Positions 43,392 to 53,467 of a stretch of 64,000 bases of DNA are shown here, one piece after another. The position numbers and the translations under genes were made by a program. The stretch lies in assembly GCA_030374765.1 (NCBI GenBank), contig JARGXX010000095.1, positions 1,240,001-1,304,000 on the forward strand. Direction: 5' to 3'. The notes under the pieces were generated by a model that was not told where the DNA came from, did no database searches, and saw nothing but the letters and a program-made list of their open reading frames with translations. Position 1 is the stretch's first letter. Each line of letters starts with the position of its first letter. The stretch comes from Agarophyton chilense (lineage: Eukaryota; Rhodophyta; Florideophyceae; Gracilariales; Gracilariaceae).

Positions 43392-43945
43392 CAGAAGAAA
43401 TTCATTAGATGGGAGAATAGTTCAGTTTGATTTATTAAGCCGCGAAACAAAGCCACTGTGATGATTGCCGAGAGAAAGAAGAGTTACACGGAACGATTCA
43501 AGGCGAAGAAAGCAAAGGTGAACGGTTTTTGGCGATGAAAATTTTGAATGCTCACTAGAAGAGCAGTGTCAAAGCCAGCAGGGATCTCAGGGTCAACCAC
43601 ATTAGTCGTATGTACAGCAGCAGTCATTGCCGAACTCTACACAGAGTGCTCCAAACGAGACAAACCGAGCTGCTGTCAATGCCACTATTAACTTAGCAAT
43701 CGGTATTGTAGAAAACAGAGATGATAAGTTGTTGGATCAAATTGTATATGTAGTTGACCAGACGAGTGTGACAACCAAATGTGCCTCAATTTTTATCACT
43801 CCTAGCTAGTTAGCAGCCCAGCTATAAGGCGTTATATTTTCACGAACTTCGTTCAAATCCATCTACCTTCGAACTTTCGTACTTCGAAGGCAGATAGCTG
43901 GCTTTGGCTTATGGTATCCAGACTGCACGCGTCGCAAAGTTGTGC
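43392..43945. other. MULE interior without a recognisable gene
   Basis: About 550 bp with one 60-codon frame at 43627-43809 (glutamine/asparagine-rich, then NLAIGIVENRDD). It may be a tail of the SWIM-finger gene. Confidence 0.3.
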
Positions 43946-45840
43946 TTATAGCTTTTCCAGAGCTTTCACTGCATTCGATTGACCTGATTCCAAAGTGCTG
44001 TTCAGAATCCTCAACTTCGCCGCTACCACTCTTTGGGTTAGTGACTTGTTGAATTTTTTAGAAGCTTGTTCAGCCCTATTTGCAATTGTTGCAGATATTC
44101 CAGCCACTCTTGCACAGTGAACACCTCGAGATTGCCCGCTACTACCGGCTTGTAACTTGTAAGAGAATGTGGTACTCTTTGTCTTCTCGTAAACTTTAGC
44201 CGCCATTTGAAATATTTGGACAGTCAGTCGTCGATCCTGATTTCCTATTGCAACAATTTCATACCCAAATTGGTAATAATGAGTTGAGAACACCGTGAAT
44301 GATTTGTTGACCCTTGGAATATGGTTCAAAACAGCGTATGCAACGACATAGCTATCATTCGTTGAAGTTCCACAACCAACTTTGTCTGCGGTGACTAGTG
44401 AGCGGCTCGTGGCGTTATTCAAAATAGCACTTTTTTCTTCCATTTCAACCATGAATGTCGACTTTCCACGCGCGACATCTTCACTTTCACCCATCCGCAC
44501 ATGGATATCTTCTAAAGCTCTCCAATTGCATGATCTAGCAAGGACGTAGCACCCAATCTGAGCTAGGATCAGCACAATGGCGATTCTTCGAACGGGTGTT
44601 GACTTTTTTCCAGCGTTTGGACCAGTTCATATCAGAATATCTAAAGATTCATCACCTCTTCTCAGTTGCACATCAATGAATACAAATGAATCTGAACTCC
44701 TTTCCAAGATGGGGTGTCATAACTCCGAGAAATCAATGATACGACGTGGATGTTAGTTTGGCATGATTGTAGGACGAGACATTGGTCCACTTCCTTCGTC
44801 TCTGCTTGACTTTACAAGTCCTACCAAGGCACCTACTCAGCCAAGACTTCACCCACGACCTTACATGTTTTATATTTCTGATCTAATCGACGCATGAGAT
44901 CATATGCAACTGGGCTTGGTGCACTTTCGTAAGCTTCCGAAACAACCTTGTGCTTACGAACAAGACATTTCAGTTTTGTTGTGTAGAACGTCTTGGCGAT
45001 CTTACTCTCTGATACTACTTCAAAATCATTTTTTGTGCGCCCCTTAGCGGTTGCCACTTTGATTTCAAGCTGATATGGTTCTTTTCCGCGGTGATAAAAC
45101 TTGATGGTCTTATCTCGAAGCCTGGCTCGCCACTCTTGAAGTTCATTCGAAAGCTCATTTACCACGCTGTCCAGGGCTTTGCCATAGGTGTCGTCAGATG
45201 CAAATGCTCCCTCCTTGGGAACAACTTCGCGAGCCTTCTCTACCTTTTTGAGATCAAATGCTTCCCCAAGAAAAAAGTGAGCTCGTCCGAGGTATCACTA
45301 GGAATCCCTCCATTGAACAAATCCAGTTTAGTCGACGTGATTTGGGATTGAAAGAATCTAGTGCTCTCACCAAGGTCTCCAGAACACAAAGAGAGTCTTG
45401 GAGACTTTGCAACACTAGAGTAAAGCCTTTCACCAAGTGGTTATTTGTATCAACAAACATTACCGCGTTTCTGGCTGCTGTAGCTTGGCGATGCAACAGT
45501 GAAAGAGCTCTTTCAAGGTCTTTTCGGGGATTGAGCTGTTTCAACACTAGATCAAAGTTTCGACCGCCTACGTCGTCTTCCACGCCATGCAAGTCTTCTA
45601 CCGCGTTAAGTCGATCTTATATTTCTTCTGAAGAAACGAGAGGTTCCGATATTCAGCGCTTATGAAATCGATGCCCGGCAGGAGTTCACTTCCAATCAAT
45701 AAATGCTAAAAGAATTTCGTTCATAGCTTCAAATGCCTTCGAGACGAGCAAACTGTTCTTAATTGAACTACATACTCGATTACTTTCTTTCTCATGTTGG
45801 TTGGTAGATGAAGAATCCATAGGCTATTTGGTCAGAAAAA
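43946..45840 (-). pseudogene. MSH6-type MutS homologue, decayed C-terminal two thirds
   Basis: Minus-strand pieces follow the MutS order. At 45620-45254 come ISEPLVSSEEI, then DRLNAVEDLHGVEDDVGG, KDLERALSLLHRQATA and MFVDTNNHLVKGF (connector/lever). At 45165-44833 come RDKTIKFYHRGKEPYQLE and KTFYTTKLKCLVRKH (clamp/lever), then YDLMRRLDQKYKTCK. At 44790-43946 comes the ATPase: GPMSRPTI, ELCHPILE, the Walker A region GPNAGKKST, EDVARGKSTFMVEMEEKS, GTSTND and FSTHYY. The MSH6-like tail GVHCARVAGISATI follows. In the Walker B region, Asp-Glu reads D-K (ADKVGCGTS). Several stops and frame changes are present, so it is a pseudogene. MSH6 with MSH2 recognises mismatches. It lies between the MULE inverted repeats, opposite to the MULE genes. 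Confidence 0.8.
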
Positions 45841-46294
45841 TATCGTCATCGCTTAAAAGCCGTTTTTCTTTGTTTTGTCAAACAATTCGTTTTCATGACG
45901 GCATGACCCTCAACTTACGATTTTTAGAAAACGCTCACTGCTCATTGATGAATTAATTATAAGTTCATGAGGCTTTACCACGGTCGATGACGCTGAAGAT
46001 CGGTCAAACAGTGATCCAATACAAAGGTCAATGACGTCGTCGATGATGTCGAGAGTGTCGCTCTGACGCTGTGAATCGGTACGACTCCTCCGCCTCTCGA
46101 TTTGAAAAGCGCGCTCTTCCCTCTCTGTTGCCTTGTCTTCCGACAATTGGGTGGATGTTGGGCCCCATTCCTTCATTGGAGTAAGAGCTAACTACCTCTA
46201 CTGTGCCGTTTTGCAGGGTACTGGATGTTGAACCCCTGCTTCTGATAGGTCAGGGGACTGACTCCAGCGATGCCGTGTCGATTCGACACGAGCC
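45841..46294 (-). repeat. MULE right inverted repeat and adjoining short frame
   Basis: A minus-strand frame at 46176-45910 begins MKEWGPTSTQLSEDKATE, and its left-end counterpart in the inverted repeat reads MTE then GSKLTQLSEAK. The start of this frame is therefore part of the terminal repeat. The inverted repeat itself covers about 46023-46294. Confidence 0.6.
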
Positions 46295-46743
46295 CTATTT
46301 GCGTGTCATAGTGGACGGAACCTCTTTGGATTCTGTCTGAAGAAGCAGAGCCTGAAACGGCGACAGCATCACTTCTGGGGAAACAATCTAGAAATCAAAG
46401 AGTTCGAAACTACAGTCTCCGAAATTTGAAACGCAACACGCAATGTGTAGACGTCGAAGCTGCAACGATTCCTCCAATCCAAGAATAAAGTAAATGACGT
46501 CAAAACATGTCATCCACATGCAACATAGATTCATTCTTATCCTTCGTGCTCTGGATTCCCCTTGCCCACGTGCGTTTCATTGAATATGGCGCGAACAGGA
46601 CCGTGAAAATATAACGCGCACAAATACTTTCTTTAATCATTCCCGCCAAACCAAATTGTCAGTTGCTTTTACATCTCGAAACAGTACTCTACAATCGTTA
46701 TTCTATCACGTGCACACATCCATCCTTTCCAGGAAATGGAATC
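46295..46743. other. No recognisable gene
   Basis: About 450 bp between the MULE end and the second Tc1 fragment. The left end of that Tc1 element probably lies around 46580-46640 but I could not define it. Confidence 0.3.
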
Positions 46744-46894
46744 ATGCAACCCACTGGCTACCTTACAATCTACGAAAACGGCCAAATTGTAGCACTGTGC
46801 AGCGAACAAATACCGATTCGTCAAATAGCAGATCAACTTTTCAGGTCCCCTTCCACTATATCTGGCTTTTGAAAGCGCCGTACCGAAAAAATGA
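46744..46894 (+). pseudogene. Second Tc1-like transposase fragment, N-terminal helix-turn-helix
   Basis: From ATG 46744 the plus strand reads MQPTGYLTIYENGQIVAL, then PIRQIADQLFRSPSTISGF, a Tc1-type helix-turn-helix, followed by a stop and KRRTEK. It breaks off at the LTR beginning at 46895. The sequence is clearly different from the Tc1 element at 16707-38023. Confidence 0.7.
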
Positions 46895-47579
46895 TGGAAA
46901 GGGAAAGGCTGCAGGAAAGGTTGAGGGATAAAAGGAAAGTTCGCCAGCTCTGGCTCGGATTTACTTGGAGGTGCTCAATCTCTCACTTATATACAACTCA
47001 AAAAAACGTCAGCCAACTAGACGCCAACCCAGAGTAAACGCTAGACTACAAAGCAGGGACACCCAACACTACCAATCATATTCAAGCACGACATTAACCC
47101 TAGCCAAAGCTCATTGCAGCACACAACAAGGCAATACAACAGTGCACAGCACATCATTACACTGACGTGTGCACAAATTCAATATGCCAGCACACGCTTC
47201 TTGCAATCCGCCTCCATACACGTTCACGTTCCGGCACAGCACACCAAGTCTTCTGTAATACACATGACACGCTCTTCTCCGAGTACATTCGTTACACCTT
47301 GGGAGACGTGTACATAGTACACCAGCTGGACATCCTGAACAGCGTGCACAATAGTACAAGTAGACAACGTACACATGTGTACTACAGAAAATCCCAATAG
47401 TGCCATACCACTTGTGCACACCACATTGCAGGTGCATATTTGCAGTAGCCAATCACAGCACGAGTTCACATTGAGGTCCGGCTGATACGCATATGCACTT
47501 TTCCAGAGGCACCCTCGAGGACAGCCCATGCTCTCCTGCACATTGGTTTTCAGTGACAGCATAGGCACTTGCACCAACA
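46895..47579 (-). repeat. Lone copia-type LTR (LTR D)
   Basis: 685 bp, homologous in inverse to the copia C LTR at 56399-57084. Read on the minus strand it starts TGTTGGTGCAAG at 47579 and ends TTTCCCTTTCCA at 46895, with a TATATAAG box (46986-46993 region), a CCAAT box (47449-47453) and CGCATATGC (47488-47496). No matching target duplication is seen. The left neighbour is the Tc1 fragment and the right neighbour is element E. It is a fossil fragment. Confidence 0.85.
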
Positions 47580-47587
47580 CCAAGGAC

Positions 47588-48181
47588 TTGGAAACGAGTG
47601 CACGCGAAAACGCGCTGTTTCCGCTTCAGGCTGAACCGTCAGGTCAAGCGCCACTCACTGTTCCGCCGAAATCAGCTCCCATCCCACGTGGGCAGGGAGA
47701 AGAAGAGGTATCGCCTCCTGTCGTGGTGCAAGCGCCATCGTCCACCGAACAGCGGTCAGAATCGGATAAACCGAAGGAAGTTCATCCACGAATGGAATTG
47801 AGAAGTAGCAAGAAGTGCGTTTCTATGGAACCTGGAAAACAGGATAGCTCTTTATCTGAGAAAGGTTTTCAAGGAATGAGTACACTGCCCCTGCGGGCAG
47901 AACGACATCTAGTCGACGAGCGAAGGCTTAGCGACGCTGAGACTGCAAACACAGAGACGCTTGGGTCAGCCCTAAGGCATTTAAAACCTGTTAACAGGAG
48001 TCTCGCGCCAACAGCGAAAGCATTGGGAGACGCCCAGGAATATGTTATGGATCGCATATGCGGACATGGCGAGCATGAAGATACTAGAGAAATACTGTAT
48101 CGAGTCCGTTGGTATGGTTTTCCTCTGGGAGCGGATACGTACGAACCTATAGCTCATATCCCCCGTTTGCAACTCGTGTGA
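47588..48181 (+). pseudogene. Element E integrase tail with chromodomain
   Basis: A low-complexity linker is followed by EYVMDRICGHGEHEDTRE, then LYRVRWYGFPLGADTYEPIA, a chromodomain aligned to the one in element 1. The frame ends at 48181. Confidence 0.8.
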
Positions 48182-48534
48182 TATCATCGACGCATGCGAT
48201 TACCACTCCCCAGGGAGATCGACTCCTCGATAGTCGGGCTCATGGGCACATCCCATTTCTAAGTATGGGCTACAAAGGTAGTAAAAACTCGAAAGGCGAG
48301 AAGAAAACAAGAAGTCATAAAGAAGAAAAGTGAAAACACGCGAGCACAGGACAATTACTGATTATCACCTATGAAGAACTCCGGAAGCGAGAAGAAGGAT
48401 TGAAGAACTCGAGAAGCGAGAAGAGATGAAGACTAGAAGATAAGAAGGGAATGTGAAGACACGAAGTCACCGGAGTTTTATTGGTATCAAGATAATACCG
48501 CAAGGGTGTTGAATAGGAGTGTTTTCAAAGATCA
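48182..48534. repeat. Purine-rich spacer between chromodomain and antisense gene
   Basis: About 350 bp, strongly GA-rich. A unit of the type GAAGAACTC..GAAGCGAGAAG appears twice near 48373 and 48402. In element 1 the corresponding gap is about 330 bp. Confidence 0.5.
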
Positions 48535-50047
48535 TCAAAGAGACGTGCGAGCACGCAGGTTCGCAGGAAGCTGTGCGCGATCACCCCCAACTTGGTCCAC
48601 GGGAAAGCCCGCATCTAAGAAAAACTGCCTCAGCGGATCCAAGCCTGGATCTTCGACCGGCACTGTACTTGGTTGTTGGGTAAACCCGTGACAGTACTCT
48701 TGAGCAACTCCCGCCGCTGCGGATTGATCGACGGAAGTCGCTACGCCTGCCAGCTCTGGCTCGTCCTCGTAACCGAGTTCAGCCTCAGCTCCCGGCGCTT
48801 CCTCATACGGTTCCTCTCCGTCCTCGGATCGAGTAGCATAGTACACGTATCCAATAATCTGGTTCGGTGGCATGTCACGCGGGTTCTCCCGAAGAAAGCG
48901 AGCCTGCCCGGAGGTGATCAACTGGCGCGTCCAGGGGTCGTACCAAACGAAATCTCCGGCAATTGCTGTTCGTCCAGGAGAATGGTCGTAGTGTCTTGCA
49001 CGGGTTCCGCGAGCGGATTGATCAGCTGGCACTCCAGACCAATCGACACTGTCGATCAAATCCACAAGATAGAGGAAGTTGGCATGGTTCGCACGGGATT
49101 CCAGGACAAGGGAAAGATCGAGTTCTCTCGCATACTTTTGCGCTGTGGGCGACATGTACCAAAATCTGAATGTATCATATGCATCCCACAGGAGGAAGAC
49201 GCCCATCTTGGCGATAAACTCGGTATAAACCACCGTCCAATATCCCGAGAACGGGTCGTTGACCAATGCAGACCCGATGTAGAAGATCGCCCGCCGGTGG
49301 AAGCTCCACAGGGCAACCACGAAGACTCTCGATCGCCGCCCAATGCTCCGGAATACCGATGTAGCGCCTGAAGCGCGCGTTCCGCCGGATGCGGTCAATC
49401 TCGATCATTTGATGCGGCACCAAATAGCCCAAACGTGATCGAGTACGACGTTCCCAACGGGGATAATCCCAATAGGGAATGTCACGCTTTCGAAGGAAGC
49501 GGAACTCCGCACGCAGAAGAGGTTGCTGAAAGCAGAGAGCTGCATCACGCACACCGCGCACACCGCGCCAACCGCTAACATCGACTTCAACGAGTGTCTC
49601 GATATACGAGTAACCTTCACCGTCGGTACGGGCTTTCCAGGTATCCAGTTCCCAGTCATGCAGGAGGAGAACCGTACTGATGAATCGATGAAAACGCTGG
49701 TAAATCAGCTTGGTGAACCGCGTACGGGCTTCGGACAAGGTTTCCGTTGAATATCGCCGAATCGCGTTGTCTGGCAAAGAAATATGGCTCGCCCAGTCGT
49801 CGCTATAAATCGCGTGTTCCGGAATACCGTCGGGGAAGTACCCATCGTGTACACACTGTTGTATCAACGCGTCATCGCGGATAGAAACTGGATCAAACCA
49901 GGGCGCTTGCGCGAAAAGTTCAACGTTGTCGAGAGGATCTCGTCCATAGAAATCCGCAGGGTGCAGGTAGCTCCGCTGAGCACGACGAGAAGGAGCTCGA
50001 ACCACACCCGCAGAGGCGACGTGCGCCGCGTTCGGCATCGGAGCCAC
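48535..50047 (-). pseudogene. Antisense accessory protein of element E, homologue of 18854-20629
   Basis: On the strand opposite to the chromodomain. Shared blocks with the element 1 protein, in the same order: APWFDPVSIRDDALI; LLRAEFRFLRKRD; GYLVPHQMIEIDRI; VELPPA; FYIGSALVNDPFSGYW; FRFWYMSP; TAIAGDFVWYDPW; an acidic region (EEPYEEAPGAEAE); and a C-terminal helix (LRQFFLDAGFPVD). It appears to have about one break. The blocks keep their hydrophobic and aromatic pattern while much of the rest has changed, which points to selection on the protein. Family and function unknown. Confidence 0.75.
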
Positions 50048-50389
50048 GGTTGGCTGAGGTAACGGTACCGACCGGAATCAGTTGTACGGTGTGGGGAACG
50101 AACGGTATGGACCGAGTTGAGCAGTAGGCTGCGACGAATAACCAGCAGTGTTTGACGGAGCCCCATAAGGCACATCCTCAGAGGAGGGCTGAAACGGGTT
50201 GGACCCGGCGTTCGGATTCATTGCAAGAGATCGAGCTGAAGAGCGGTGAGGAACAAAACGCTGTTGAGAACTGTAAGAGTTGGTCGTGCGGCGAGGAATT
50301 CGTGATGACGATGAGTACCCGGAACACCGGTCCGACTGCGTATAAACGCTTCTTGCGTCCCCCATGGTTCGCGCTTAACGAGGGGGGTA

Positions 50390-51034
50390 TGTAGTATTCT
50401 ACTATGTCTGGGAATCCGAAAGGTTGGTTTTTCGCGAAGTCGCGACTTGAACTCATAAGTGAGTGATATCATCAGCATTGTGATATGAAACGGCATCCCG
50501 CATAGGATGCCTAGAAGCATAATGTCTTAGTGGGACACGTGGTATCACGAGTGGAGTGGCTTGCAACGGCGCATGTAGTGGCGATCCACGTGGCAGGTTT
50601 TACTACCCTTTGTAGCTAGACGTCCATTAGAGACCATACCCATACAGTGGTTTGGCTAAGTGGCTGACCACTGGGTATTATTTATATATTTATTTGGGAA
50701 CTCACCCTGGTACGCAGTATATAGGGTACCAGAGGTGAGCGCCGATTCCAAGTAAAGGAGACAATATGGGCATCATGACTATTATGTTCCTCGCTTAGGA
50801 TTCCTTAACAGGAGAGTCAGCCCCCAACCACCTCACGAGCCTTCTCGTACCTACGTTCCATCAACGTTTTACAGTTGCACTGTTCACCCTCGCTGGCGAG
50901 TAGTGGCCTTACACCCCACTTCCAGCTCTCTGGTGTTGTAGCTCTACCACCCCTAATCCTTCCCCGAAAGCGACCCATCGGCAGTCCGAACGCTGTCGCA
51001 GGTGTCTGCTCTCTCCGTTAGAGCGGATACTACA
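50390..51034 (+). repeat. Element E 3' LTR
   Basis: 645 bp, with perfect 7-bp inverted ends TGTAGTA and TACTACA, preceded by the polypurine tract. A TATA-like CAGTATATAGGG lies near 50720. Only this LTR is in the window. Confidence 0.75.
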
Positions 51035-51308
51035 AAGTGTTTGCGCTGTCCAGTGCTGAAGCTGAGTATGTGAGTCTGTGCACTGGGACGAAGGAGGCGA
51101 TCTGGCTGAGGCGACTGTGGAATGGCATCGGCAACGCAAGTGCTCTGCAAGTGGACAAGTCCGTAAAGCTCTTGATAGAACCCACGACTGCGTATGTCGA
51201 AAATCAGGGTTCCATAGACCTCGCCCGGAATGGAGTTGTGAACAAGCGAACCAAGCATATTGACATTCGCTTTCACTTCACGCGAGAGGCTGTACAGGAC
51301 AAGTCCAT
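51035..51308 (+). pseudogene. Copia RNase H fragment
   Basis: VFALSSAEAEYVSLCTGTKE, then ENQGSIDLARNG and RTKHIDIRFHFTREAV form the C-terminal RNase H of a Ty1/copia polyprotein. It is cut on the left by the element E LTR and on the right by the copia A LTR. Its parent element is not otherwise identified. Confidence 0.85.
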
Positions 51309-51982
51309 TGTCACAACGTGAGCGCAGGTTAGGTAAAGGAAAAGGAAGAAGAGGGGGAAAAGACGAGAAGAAGAGAAAATAAAAGAAGAGAAACAAAGGA
51401 AGGTAGTCAGCCTTGACAATTTACTTCGATCGTTGGCGACCGTCATTGAAAACTATATCTACCTCGCACGCAGTTCCGCCGCCGGTGCTGACCGTCGGCG
51501 GGTCACCCACGTCTCACACCTTGCCACTGTGCGACGAGGAGTTGCGCGCCAAAACAATTTCAAACATGAAGCATATCAAATAAAAACTCAAAAAATCATC
51601 CAAAGTGGTGCGCCAGTGCCAACCACCCCGCGCAGCCCAGATTCGGCTGTTACGGCCAAACCCCGTATCCAGCCCACATTCGCACATTCTCTCCAACTGC
51701 ATAGCCCGTGCTCATTCAGCGCTCTCGTCCAATCAAATCGCTCCACTTGGGCCGAAGCCCCAACACGCCCCATTAGAACCAGACCACTTGTCCATACCAC
51801 GTTGCATGAGGGCATTTGCAGTAGCCAATCAGATGGCCGTTTCACGTTGAGATTGAGATGAGGCGCATATGCGTTTTTCCGCGGAGGGTGCCCAAAAGTG
51901 CCCATGCTTAAATCCACTTTTTGTTTTCCACTATTTCCAACACTCCAAAGGGCTTGGGGGCACAGTCGACCAAACCTCAACA
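51309..51982 (-). repeat. Copia A 3' LTR
   Basis: 674 bp. On the minus strand it begins TGTTGAGGTTTGG, directly after the purine run GAGGAGGAG, and ends TTGTGACA. It contains the palindrome CGCATATGCG (51864-51873) and a CCAAT box (51825-51829). The pol frame ends within its first bases. The 142-codon plus-strand frame across it recurs in the copia B LTR and is not taken as a gene. Confidence 0.9.
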
Positions 51983-53467
51983 CTCCTCCTCGACTGGTCG
52001 GCCAAGTCCAACACGGTCCACGTTATTGTTGTGAAGACCTGGGCCAAGTGGTTTAGTTAAGAAGTCCGCATCATTGTCTTCACTTGGAACGTACGTCACA
52101 TTGATGTGACTATCCTTGACTAGTTCCCGAACGAAGTGCAACTTAACGTCAATGTGCTTAGCGCGACCCGACGGACAGCGTTCACCAGTTGCCCAGTCAA
52201 TGGCGCACTGGTTGTCCGAACGAATGGGCACAGCACCTTGCACTTTCCATCCAATCTCCTTAAGCACACGCTTCAACCAAATAACCTCCTGACACGCAAG
52301 CGTCAAAGCATAATACTCGGCCTCGCCGGTAGACAACGCCACCGAAGCCTGTTTTCTTGCGCCCCACATACATGTCGCTTTGCCAAGCTTCACTAAGAAA
52401 CCAGACATTGACTTGCGATCACGCGTGTCCGCAGCGTAGTCAGAGTCAACGTACGCCTCCAGTTTCACCATGCCAGAGTGATAGTGCACACCATGTTCAG
52501 TTGTACCTCGAAGGTAACGAAGAACCCGCTTTGCCGCCTTGTGACAGTAGGCCGTGGGCGATTTCTGAAAACGAGCCAAGATTAGGACGGGTGCTAATAT
52601 ATCCAACCGAGTTCTCAGTGCCAAATACAAAAGCGATCCAATGATCTGCTGGTACAGCTGAGTATCCTGGATGGATTTGTCTTTCTCAGATGTCCACCCG
52701 GTAAAAAAAGATTCTACCATAGGGCTGCATGCCGGCTTGGATCGCTGAAACCCGAAACGGCGCAACACGCTTTCCGTGTACAGTGACTGACCAAGATACA
52801 GCGACACAGGTCGACCATCTGAATCTAAAGTCCATTTGAATTCAACGCCGAGGTACAAGTTCACTTCGTCCGCAACACGCAGCTCGTAAAACGACTTAAG
52901 CTCCTCCAAAATCGCATCACGTTCCATGGCAGAAGTTGTGAATATTAGCAAGTCATCCACATAAACTAGCACGAACGCATCCTCATTGCTCTCGTTTTGG
53001 CGGCGAAACACGCAAGGTGCACTCGGTAACTCTTCCAAACATATGCTTTTCATATCCTCGCATAGTTTTTTGTGCCATGCCAAGTGCGCTTGCTTCAGTC
53101 CATAGATAGCATTGAGCAATTTGAAGCATCGTGAAGTCACGCCAGGTATACCTCGAGGTGACATGATCCACACATCTTCCTCAAGTTCGCCATTGAGAAA
53201 CGCAGTCTTCCCATCCACCTGTACCACATACATGCGCAAGCATAACGTCAGATACAAGAATATGCGAACCAAAGAGAACGAAACAACTGGTGCATAAGTC
53301 TCCATGTAGCCCTGGCCATATGTTTGGTGGTTTCCACCGGCTACAACACGAGCCTTGAAACGTTCAACTGACCCATCAGCATTGCAATTTACCTTCAGTA
53401 TGACGTGAGTTGGTAGTGGTTGTGAAGCAGGAGAGTCATCAGGTTTCCAAGTTTGCTTCGACTCCAA
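51977..53467 (-). CDS. Copia A reverse transcriptase and RNase H
   Basis: The RVT_2 domain opens with ESKQTWKPDD and ILKVNCNADGSVERFKARVV. It continues through VQVDGKTAFLNGELEEDVW and FKLLNAIYGLKQAHLAWH to the catalytic YVDDLLIF. RNase H follows with YVDSDYAADTRDRKSMSGF and STGEAEYYALTLACQE. The order, with RT after integrase, defines Ty1/copia. Confidence 0.95.
   Translation of the reverse strand: MESKQTWKPDDSPASQPLPTHVILKVNCNADGSVERFKARVVAGGNHQTYGQGYMETYAPVVSFSLVRIFLYLTLCLRMYVVQVDGKTAFLNGELEEDVWIMSPRGIPGVTSRCFKLLNAIYGLKQAHLAWHKKLCEDMKSICLEELPSAPCVFRRQNESNEDAFVLVYVDDLLIFTTSAMERDAILEELKSFYELRVADEVNLYLGVEFKWTLDSDGRPVSLYLGQSLYTESVLRRFGFQRSKPACSPMVESFFTGWTSEKDKSIQDTQLYQQIIGSLLYLALRTRLDILAPVLILARFQKSPTAYCHKAAKRVLRYLRGTTEHGVHYHSGMVKLEAYVDSDYAADTRDRKSMSGFLVKLGKATCMWGARKQASVALSTGEAEYYALTLACQEVIWLKRVLKEIGWKVQGAVPIRSDNQCAIDWATGERCPSGRAKHIDVKLHFVRELVKDSHINVTYVPSEDNDADFLTKPLGPGLHNNNVDRVGLGRPVEEEC

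Larger units (their letters stand above)
40837..46294. mobile_element. Mutator-like (MULE) element remnant with captured MSH6 fragment
   Basis: Long inverted repeats at 40837-41059 and 46023-46294 enclose 5.5 kb. Inside, on the plus strand, are a C48/Ulp1-like protease frame and a frame with a SWIM zinc finger, the C-terminal finger of MULE transposases. On the minus strand is a decayed MSH6 fragment. The DDE core of the transposase is not visible, so the copy is probably non-autonomous. The outer borders are approximate because I could not find the 9-bp target duplication. MULEs are known to pick up host gene pieces (Pack-MULEs), and some plant MULEs carry Ulp1-like proteases. Confidence 0.65.
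47580..51034 (+). mobile_element. Element E: left-truncated Ty3/gypsy chromovirus with antisense gene
   Basis: Fossil remnant. It starts in the tail of an integrase, carries a chromodomain (to 48181), an antisense gene (48535-50047), a polypurine tract AGGGGGG (50381-50387) and a 3' LTR (50390-51034). The LTR begins TGTAGTA and ends TACTACA. The layout is the same as in element 1, but the sequences are well diverged. Broken. Confidence 0.8.

Noticed and set aside
51433-51861. 142-codon plus-strand frame repeated identically at 61122-61550
   Set aside because: It lies wholly within the copia A and copia B LTRs on the antisense strand, and its identity reflects the recent common origin of the LTRs.
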